From positions 261,968-316,302 of the forward strand of contig NPFB01000020.1 of the NCBI GenBank assembly GCA_014084085.1: DNA of 54,335 bases, read 5' to 3'. The stretch is from Hondaea fermentalgiana (Eukaryota > Sar > Bigyra > Thraustochytrida > Thraustochytriidae). The notes beneath the pieces were generated by a model that had not been told where the DNA came from, made no database searches, and saw only the letters and a list, made by a program, of their open reading frames with translations. Within the stretch, counting starts at the first letter, position 1; every line of letters begins with the position of its first letter. Below, piece by piece: positions 47,958 to 54,335 of this stretch. Both the position numbers and the translations under genes were made by a program.

Positions 47958-50900
47958 TCAAAGCGCCACCCTATCATCATCGTCATCGTCGTCATCAACG
48001 TTGGCATCGCCGTCGTCCTTTCCCGCAACAATCGGCTTCTCTTCCTTGGTGGTAGCTTCTGATGCTGCGGCTACTGATTCAGACGTGCCTCCCGTGGCAC
48101 TCGACGCAGTTGGAACAGCATCACCCTCGGCATCTTGATCATCTGCTGCCTTTTTGGACGCTTCTTCGTCAGCTTTAGGAACATTGTGGCGGCTGTTGTA
48201 GTTGGCGCAAGCGCCCATGAGAGCTTTGACGAAGGCGCGAGAGTCTTGAGCGGCATGATATGTGCGAGCAACTGGCTCGTCTTCGCCCTTTGCGTAAAAG
48301 AGCGTAATGAAAGTGGGGTCATTGTTGGGAAAGCGCATGCGCACAACGTCCTTGAGCGATCGCACAGACTTGACGTATGCGTAGCCTGGGCGCATTGGAT
48401 GCGGGTCGAGAACGAGGAAGCGATCGGGCGTGACGACGAGCATCCGCTTAACCTCAAAGGTCTTGTCGAGTTTTTCATCCTTCTTTTCCTTGTAGACATC
48501 ATACGCGCGGTGCATGCGACCAAACTCCTGCACGGCAACAAGATCTCCCTTGGTCACCGAGGCAATGCGGTTCATGGCCATTTGGTCGTCCTCTTGCTGC
48601 TGCCTTTCGCGAGCCTCCGCCTGGGCTTGGGCTGCGCGCTCTGCCTCTTCAACAACAACCGCAATCGTCTGCTGGGCGCTGTTGTAGGCCTGATTCATGG
48701 AGGTTTTGAGCTTGGAGCCTAGCTTCTCCGTATCAAGCTTGAAGCGCGACGACCAACCCGAGGACCAAGACGCTCCAGAGCTCTTGTTGGCCTCTTTCGT
48801 CGGGGTAGCGTCCTGAGCAGCCTTGGCCTTTGCAGCAGCAAACTCGGCTGCCGTTTCCGACGACGATTCGTCGTGATCACGCTCGGCAGGATCCGCGGTT
48901 GCTTTTTCTTCAGTATTACCAGCACTCGTGTTGTTACGCTTCCACATGGACGAAAAGAGACGCGATCCGCTGCTTCCATGCCCATCTTTTGAGGATCCTT
49001 GCGCATCAGCCTGAGACACCCCTTCCTCGGCAGGGGCGCCCTCATCCTTCTTTGAAACGGCAGCATCCGACGCAACCGGCGATGCCTCCTGATCGGATGC
49101 GGGTTTCTTCCAGTAAGAAGAAAAGAGCTGCGAAGCCTTGCCAACAATTTGCTTGGTCTGCGCCGAGGCCGCTGCAGCTGCGGCTGCTGCTCCAGCCCCA
49201 CGTTCGGACCCGTTAAGCTCGGAAAAGGAAACTGCAGTGTCAGATCGTGGCTTGGCTTCGCCCGCATCGCTTCCCACAGAGGCGTCAGCGCCATCCGTGT
49301 TGATCGCACTAGCGCCCAGACGAGCAGATGCGGCACGCGCTCGTCGCTGTGAAACGAGCGAGGATGCCTTGTTGGCTAAGAACCTCGTGGCGACGCTCGG
49401 AGGAGAGTTCCGGTACCGTTCGTAGGCATCGTACTTTGTCAGCGAGCCCTTATCCGCGGGAACATTGATGAGAGCGTCCTCAAGGTGGTAGCCCAAGCGG
49501 CGTAGGGCGCGATAACACGCGAGAAAGCCACCATCCACCACACCAACGAGAGGGAAGCCAAGTTCGATAAAGTATACGGCACAGCGATCAACGCGGCGAC
49601 GATCAATCTCGCGCTTGTAGCGCGCGCGACGCGGGTTAAAGTCCGCCACGAGAGCATCTGTGCCAGACCCTAGAATGCAAATGTGCATGTCGCCTCGCAT
49701 CGGTGCAAAGGTCTCCTCGAGAGACTTGCGCTTTTCCTCGTCGCCAAGATCGGCGGGATCAAGGACAAAGGCCGTAGGGAAGCGGCCAGTGCGTTCAATG
49801 ACTTGCCTCGGTCTGCAGTCGACCACAAAAACTTTGCGCCCCCCTGCACCAGCTTCACCTGAAATAGCTGACTTGTTCCCGGAACCTGCCCCCGCCGCCG
49901 CCGACGAGGGTGTCGACACGTGGTGTTCTCGAAAGCATACTTGTCGCACTACATCATCACCTGCAACGGGGAGACAGAATGCGCTGAGCGGCATGACAAA
50001 GGGATCACCGGTGATGTGATCATCGTACTTGACTGCAAGTTCCTCGAGCAGGACCGGCTCGCGATGAGAGTAAATGCGAGAGATGCGCTGGGCATCGCGC
50101 TCTTTGCCTGGATTGTACTTGAGATAATAAGCTTCGATGCGCTCCGTGAGCGCCGCGCAAGTGGTACTTTGCGTGCTTGCGGCGTTGTCTCCATCCTCGA
50201 CGGAAATTTCGCCCTCGAGCTCTTTGGGCACAAGCGTGGCGAAAATGACGAAAAAGGGACGTTCTTGTAGCGCAATAAGACCATCCGCCTCGGAAGGACT
50301 CAGTCCAAAGACCAGGTGACCATTAAGCGTCATGACGAGATCTCCAACGTGAACAAGTCCGCAGCGTTCAGCCATGCTTCCAGGTGTCAGACTGGCCACC
50401 TCGAGGCCGTGCTTGCCGCGGCGCAGCCCGAGACCTGCGGGTTCACTTTCAGGCCCGTTGAATTCAACAAGTCTCCGCTTCAAAAAGTACTTTTCAAAGT
50501 CGATTGGGACCTTGCCGGCGTTGAGCGAGGAGGTCACGGCGGTGCGCAGGTCTTGCGCCGTCTTTTTGAAGGCCGATGATAGCCACGCCGAGGTCCTCGC
50601 AGACGAGGAAGGTTGCGCAGACTCGCCTTCCTCATTATTGCCAGTCCCGCCAGAAGGCTTTTCACCGGCGTTGTCAGGGTCTGCTGCGCCCTCACTACCC
50701 GCACCAGCTAGTTCGGCATTCGCTCGAGCTGCAAACGCGGCGAGAAGCTTGGCATCGTGGTTCTTGGCTTGCATGCGACGAAAGTCGAACATTCCAAGGT
50801 CTTCTTGAGATGGGACGGCGAGAAGTAATTCGTCTTCGGCGACCCACTGGGAGACACGGCGCGGGGTGAGGGATGCAAGAAGCCTGACGAGCGCGCCAAG

Positions 50901-53075
50901 GCGTGGGCCGGCGCGAGGTGCATCTTCATTGGAAAGCAGATCCGCGGCATTGGTGATCATTTGCGTGAGTTTTGACGCGTTCTGCTCTGCGAGCAGAGAC
51001 TCGCGCTGCATCATGAGAAGTCCCACGGCGGTGAAGAAACTGAGCGTCTGCATTCCCATGCCAAGGATGACCAGCGTGTCCCAGAGCGAAATTCTCGCCA
51101 GAGGGTTTAAAAGAGGACCATCGCGTGGAGAAAGGATGCCGAAGAGAGCGGCTGAAGGCCAGGGCTCGCTACCCTTTGCTTCGGCTGCCTTGATGAGTCG
51201 ATCCATGCCTTTGAGAAGGAAGTCCTCATCGGCGTCGCTGCCGGTCGAGTCCTTTTTGGTCAGATCCACGTTGTCCGCAGAACCCGTGACGGTGGTCGTG
51301 GTGGGCTCATTGTTTGCAACAGCAGTATTGCTCTCCTTGTCGTCATCGCTGCCGTCCTCTGGTGTTGGCTTGGGCGAGCTTTGCGATGACGTGTTGGTGC
51401 TCTCGGCCTTGAAGAGTGTCCAGTCTGGGCAATAGGTGTGGAGATGAGCTCCGAGCTGAGGATCGTGATAGAGCAAGATGCGGGAGACGAGGGCGTGACG
51501 GCGAAGCTCGTTAAGAGGTGTGGAGCGACGGGACCAGGCAGCGCCCCCGACGCCGACATCGTCAGGTTGAGTACCTTCATAGAGTCCAAGGGAGCGCCAA
51601 TCGCCGCGCCGGCCTCCATAGCGCAGTGAAATGGCCTCGAGAGCTCGGGAAGCGGCTTCGACGTCATTATCGAGAACAAAGTAGACGGAGGCCGCCAATT
51701 CGCAAAGAAGAGGGTGATAGATGCGAGAGGCCTGGCGCAACGTAAAACGACAGACGAGCGCGGCAAGCTCGTCCAAAGAGCTGTCGTCGCTCTTGGGGGC
51801 CGCGTCTGCTTGGGCCTGTGAGGACTGATGAAGAGCGGCCCACACGAGCTCGCAGTCACGGCGAATCGATTTGCGCGTCGAAGACAGAACCTCGGAGAGA
51901 CGTTCCTCTCTCACGGAGGCCCATTCCGGGACTTCTTGTCTGGCGCCAAGGACAGCGAGCCAGACGTCGCGACGTCTCTTGTTGGGCAGCACAAATCCCG
52001 CAACGTCTTTGACGCGGAGAGCCGACTGCAGCGCCGAAGCGTCGGTTTGACCAATTTCAAAAAGGGTTTCAAGGCGCGTGTCAATCTTACCTTCCGCATC
52101 GGAGGCGGCACGCGAGGCAGCATCTGTGTCTGACTCCTCCTTGCGAAGCGCGGCGAGCGCGGGGGGATCAGAATTTGCGCCAGACAAAGTTTGCTTGGGA
52201 ATGCAAAGGACAGGTGCGGCTGGTAAAGTGTTTGCGTGCAACGCATCTTGACTTACGTCGGCAGATTGGCCCTGCGCGTCGGCTTTGGCAGCTGCGGCAG
52301 CCAGAGCAGGTTGGCTGGTCGTGACGTCACCGTCCTGGTTGACGTAAAATGCGATTTCGTCCTCCTCGTCATCTTCATCATCATCCTCCTCGTTGTCTGT
52401 CTGATTCCCATGTGACGCATGAACATCATCGCCAACGTTGAACTCGTCAATTGTCTTGAGATCACCACCGAGTTGGGACATGGGTCCGCCGGTTGATCCA
52501 GAGGATGCGGAAGCGGGGGATCCGACGTTGTTGCCGGACGCCGGTTTCTCCTCGAGCCAGCTGAGAAAGTCGTCCTTGTCCTTGCTGTTGCCGCGCTCGG
52601 AGGTAGGAGGTGACTGGAGGGATCCCATATCGAGGTCTTGCAGAAAGGTGTCGACATCGTCAAAGCTGTTGCCTGATCCGACGTGCTTGAGACCCTCATC
52701 CTCGGTGCCGCCCGAAGAACCGGTAAACCTTGAAGCGCCTACCGGGGTTGCCGAGGACGAGGATGTGGACGAGGATGAGGAAGGGCGCAAACGAGGAGAT
52801 GCAGTGTTTGAACCATCGCCCGAAGCGTGTTTGGGCGAGAGCGAGGAGAGGCCAATGTCGTTGAAGAGATTGTCGAGCTCGGAATCGCCGCGTTCGCGCG
52901 ACTGGCTCGCATCCTTTGCGAGCGTATCGCCGATGCCCGCAAAGATTTCGTCCATGTCCGACATGGAGCTCACCTTGCGGCCAACGGAGGCCTCGTCCGC
53001 TGCGCCCTGACCCTTGCGCGCGGCGGTGCCCTCGTCCTTGAAGAGGTCCTCCATGAAATCGTCATCGTCCTCCAT
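47958..53075 (-). CDS. TBC1D23: TBC1D23-like protein with an added PDZ domain
   Basis: 1705 residues, start at MEDDDDFMEDLF (53073-53075). Order: a disordered acidic N-terminus (1-330) with repeated acidic-hydrophobic motifs; a TBC-like domain (about 335-735, split by an acidic insert) with KSIRRDCELVW, ILLYHDPQLGAHLH and LWDTLVILGMGMQTLSF; a PDZ domain (about 860-950) with GLGLRRGKHGLEVASLTPGSMAERCGL and GDLVMTLNGHLVFG; a helical KYNPGKE...EELAVKYDD segment; a rhodanese domain (about 1075-1200) with FVVDCRPRQVIERTGRFPTAF; and a PH-like C-terminal domain (about 1500-1640). TBC, rhodanese with VDCRP and the end domain identify TBC1D23. In animals it bridges golgin-97/245 and the WASH complex to capture endosome-derived vesicles at the trans-Golgi. 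The Arg finger motif is absent (DCELVW), as in the animal pseudo-TBC. The PDZ is not in animal TBC1D23. A Gln-rich helix precedes the C-terminal domain. Confidence 0.88.
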   Translation of the reverse strand: MEDDDDFMEDLFKDEGTAARKGQGAADEASVGRKVSSMSDMDEIFAGIGDTLAKDASQSRERGDSELDNLFNDIGLSSLSPKHASGDGSNTASPRLRPSSSSSTSSSSATPVGASRFTGSSGGTEDEGLKHVGSGNSFDDVDTFLQDLDMGSLQSPPTSERGNSKDKDDFLSWLEEKPASGNNVGSPASASSGSTGGPMSQLGGDLKTIDEFNVGDDVHASHGNQTDNEEDDDEDDEEDEIAFYVNQDGDVTTSQPALAAAAAKADAQGQSADVSQDALHANTLPAAPVLCIPKQTLSGANSDPPALAALRKEESDTDAASRAASDAEGKIDTRLETLFEIGQTDASALQSALRVKDVAGFVLPNKRRRDVWLAVLGARQEVPEWASVREERLSEVLSSTRKSIRRDCELVWAALHQSSQAQADAAPKSDDSSLDELAALVCRFTLRQASRIYHPLLCELAASVYFVLDNDVEAASRALEAISLRYGGRRGDWRSLGLYEGTQPDDVGVGGAAWSRRSTPLNELRRHALVSRILLYHDPQLGAHLHTYCPDWTLFKAESTNTSSQSSPKPTPEDGSDDDKESNTAVANNEPTTTTVTGSADNVDLTKKDSTGSDADEDFLLKGMDRLIKAAEAKGSEPWPSAALFGILSPRDGPLLNPLARISLWDTLVILGMGMQTLSFFTAVGLLMMQRESLLAEQNASKLTQMITNAADLLSNEDAPRAGPRLGALVRLLASLTPRRVSQWVAEDELLLAVPSQEDLGMFDFRRMQAKNHDAKLLAAFAARANAELAGAGSEGAADPDNAGEKPSGGTGNNEEGESAQPSSSARTSAWLSSAFKKTAQDLRTAVTSSLNAGKVPIDFEKYFLKRRLVEFNGPESEPAGLGLRRGKHGLEVASLTPGSMAERCGLVHVGDLVMTLNGHLVFGLSPSEADGLIALQERPFFVIFATLVPKELEGEISVEDGDNAASTQSTTCAALTERIEAYYLKYNPGKERDAQRISRIYSHREPVLLEELAVKYDDHITGDPFVMPLSAFCLPVAGDDVVRQVCFREHHVSTPSSAAAGAGSGNKSAISGEAGAGGRKVFVVDCRPRQVIERTGRFPTAFVLDPADLGDEEKRKSLEETFAPMRGDMHICILGSGTDALVADFNPRRARYKREIDRRRVDRCAVYFIELGFPLVGVVDGGFLACYRALRRLGYHLEDALINVPADKGSLTKYDAYERYRNSPPSVATRFLANKASSLVSQRRARAASARLGASAINTDGADASVGSDAGEAKPRSDTAVSFSELNGSERGAGAAAAAAAASAQTKQIVGKASQLFSSYWKKPASDQEASPVASDAAVSKKDEGAPAEEGVSQADAQGSSKDGHGSSGSRLFSSMWKRNNTSAGNTEEKATADPAERDHDESSSETAAEFAAAKAKAAQDATPTKEANKSSGASWSSGWSSRFKLDTEKLGSKLKTSMNQAYNSAQQTIAVVVEEAERAAQAQAEARERQQQEDDQMAMNRIASVTKGDLVAVQEFGRMHRAYDVYKEKKDEKLDKTFEVKRMLVVTPDRFLVLDPHPMRPGYAYVKSVRSLKDVVRMRFPNNDPTFITLFYAKGEDEPVARTYHAAQDSRAFVKALMGACANYNSRHNVPKADEEASKKAADDQDAEGDAVPTASSATGGTSESVAAASEATTKEEKPIVAGKDDGDANVDDDDDDDDRVAL

Positions 53076-54335
53076 GACGTGGCGCGGCGCCCCGGCTCCA
53101 GCCGCGGCGCCCTTGCTCTCGCTCGGGGAACGGGAAAGAGAAGAAACGAGGAGACTCGGCCCGCAGCCGCGCGGCGGCAAGCGGCGGCGCCCGCGGCAAG
53201 CGGTCTGCGGCGGCGCGCGCGGCCCTCTCCGAGCCTGGCTCCCTCGCGCGAGGGCGTCGAGCTCGCAAGGTTTTTCAAATGCTGCTTGCCTGCTTTCTTT
53301 CCGCGTCTTCGCATGAACCCGAAGATAGAGCCCTCGCGCGCCTGGAACTTCTAGAGCTCCTGGCCGCGTCCCACCCGGAACGCTTGCGGAACTACCACGG
53401 ATCTCGCGCGGGTCCCCGATCGCCACTGCGACACGAGAGGCTCAGTGAGCGCGAGTGGAGCGCGAAGCTCGGCGCGGCGGATCGGCCTTCTGCGCGGCGT
53501 TCGAGAGAGCCGATCGCGTGAAGATTTGGTGCTAGCATGCCCCCTTGGTGAGACGTTTTGCGAATGGGGCAAGGGTGGGAAGGGAGGGGCAGGCTGCATC
53601 TCCTACGGTGGACTGTTGTGATGGTCCCAAGATCATCAAGGATAAGATCGAGAGAACTTGAGCTTGCCAAAGAAAGGAGTTTGCAGATGTCAATGGTATA
53701 GATGGAATTACGTTTTGCGAGGCGGTAGAACATGGACAGCCGCGCTACATTTGAGACAACAGGATATTTGTACCACTTCTTTTTGCACGGAGACATGACG
53801 AGTTTCGGGCTCCCTTGCGCGGACGCACGCCACCCTTGTGGTCGCGACGAGTAAGATTAGGGGAAAGTTGGCTTTAGTTCGTTTTGTTTTGTTTTGTTTT
53901 GTTTTCCAGCCTATGGCTTCCGCATAGAGATACGACAAAACGAAACCATTATCGTGGCGTCCATTCCCTTTTTTCAAAGGTTGAAGAACCAAAGGTGATT
54001 CAAGCCACTGCCATTAGCAGCGCAATCTTTCTGCATCGGCAAGACTCCCTCTCGTCGTCGATGATCTCCGTTTATCCCTGCTCGCCTCCATCAATCCCCT
54101 CCTCGTTATTATCGCCTTGGCCCTCGTCGAAGTACCTCTCCTCGCGCGCCTCTCCATCGAACAGCAGGAAGGAAAAGGGAATAAGAAAGCAAAAGAAAGT
54201 CAAAAAAAAGAAAGAAAAAAGCACGCAAGCAAGCAAGCAAAAGCAAGCAAGAAGGAAGGCCATAGTACCACGCATCTATCCCATCTTCATCTCTCGTCGC
54301 GGCCTCCTCTCGCCGCCGCTGCCACCACCCCGCTC
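53076..54335. other. Terminal stretch without a supportable gene
   Basis: The first 400 bp are GC-rich and should be the promoter of the TBC1D23-like gene. Further on there is a (TTTTG)n run at about 53881-53905, and an A/G-rich tract with (CAAG)n at about 54180-54255. Short frames around these repeats, including a hydrophobic one on - at 54072-54275, are repeat translations. A gene beyond the window edge may begin nearby. Confidence 0.5.
53881..53905. repeat. (TTTTG)n pentanucleotide run
   Basis: About five tandem copies of GTTTT on the + strand in the terminal gene-free stretch. Confidence 0.9.

Noticed and set aside
54072..54275. Hydrophobic 67-codon frame on - that looks like a signal peptide
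   Set aside because: The hydrophobic part is the complement of an A/G-rich (GAAA/CAAG)n tract. The remaining residues show no domain.

Overview
The window is compact eukaryotic nuclear DNA. It carries recognisably eukaryotic proteins: SRP receptor alpha, CPSF160, ABCE1, OSGEP/Kae1, cyclin Y, a TBC1D23-like protein, an ABCC transporter and a centromere protein CENP-M. Coding regions are moderately GC-rich, almost all genes are single long exons, and intergenic gaps are mostly 100-700 bp. Long Gln tracts and simple repeats are common. This fits a protist with a compact genome. A labyrinthulomycete/thraustochytrid-like stramenopile is my best guess, but that is inference from overall style, not from a marker gene.

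Layout. 1-9006: a decayed gene remnant on +, an orphan 531-residue protein (-), a metallophosphoesterase (+), two orphan proteins (-) and a WD40 protein (-). 9385-13609: a large piggyBac-type transposase gene (-) with an extra nuclease-like domain. 14015-18383: a Golgi-type glycosyltransferase-like protein and two tandem paralogous seven-helix membrane proteins, all on -. 19460-26487: cyclin Y (+), an SVOP-like MFS transporter (-), a four-helix membrane protein (-) and ABCE1 (+). 27328-38962: CPSF160 (+), SRP receptor alpha (-), CENP-M rebuilt from six exons (+), a WSCD-type sulfotransferase (-), Kae1/OSGEP (+) and a small acylated coiled-coil protein (-). 38963-41493: GC-rich and repeat-rich, with no supportable gene. 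41494-53075: a compact membrane kinase-like protein (+), an ABCC/MRP full transporter (-) and a TBC1D23-like protein with an added PDZ domain (-). The last 1.26 kb shows no gene.

Genes are unrelated in pathway, as expected for a eukaryotic housekeeping region, and many are head-to-head with short shared promoters (SRPRA/CENP-M, sulfotransferase/OSGEP, 4TM/ABCE1, orphan/metallophosphoesterase). Several themes recur: RNA processing and translation (CPSF160, ABCE1, OSGEP), secretion and endomembrane traffic (SRPRA, TBC1D23, glycosyltransferase, sulfotransferase) and transport (MFS, ABCC).

The most notable items are a CENP-M orthologue that keeps a nearly complete P-loop, a piggyBac transposase carrying an internal PD-(D/E)XK (YqaJ-like) nuclease, and a TBC1D23 orthologue with a PDZ insertion and a repeated acidic-hydrophobic N-terminus. 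Also notable are a tandem pair of unassigned seven-helix receptors-like proteins, and a recurring TAGGCCTA palindrome at gene ends.
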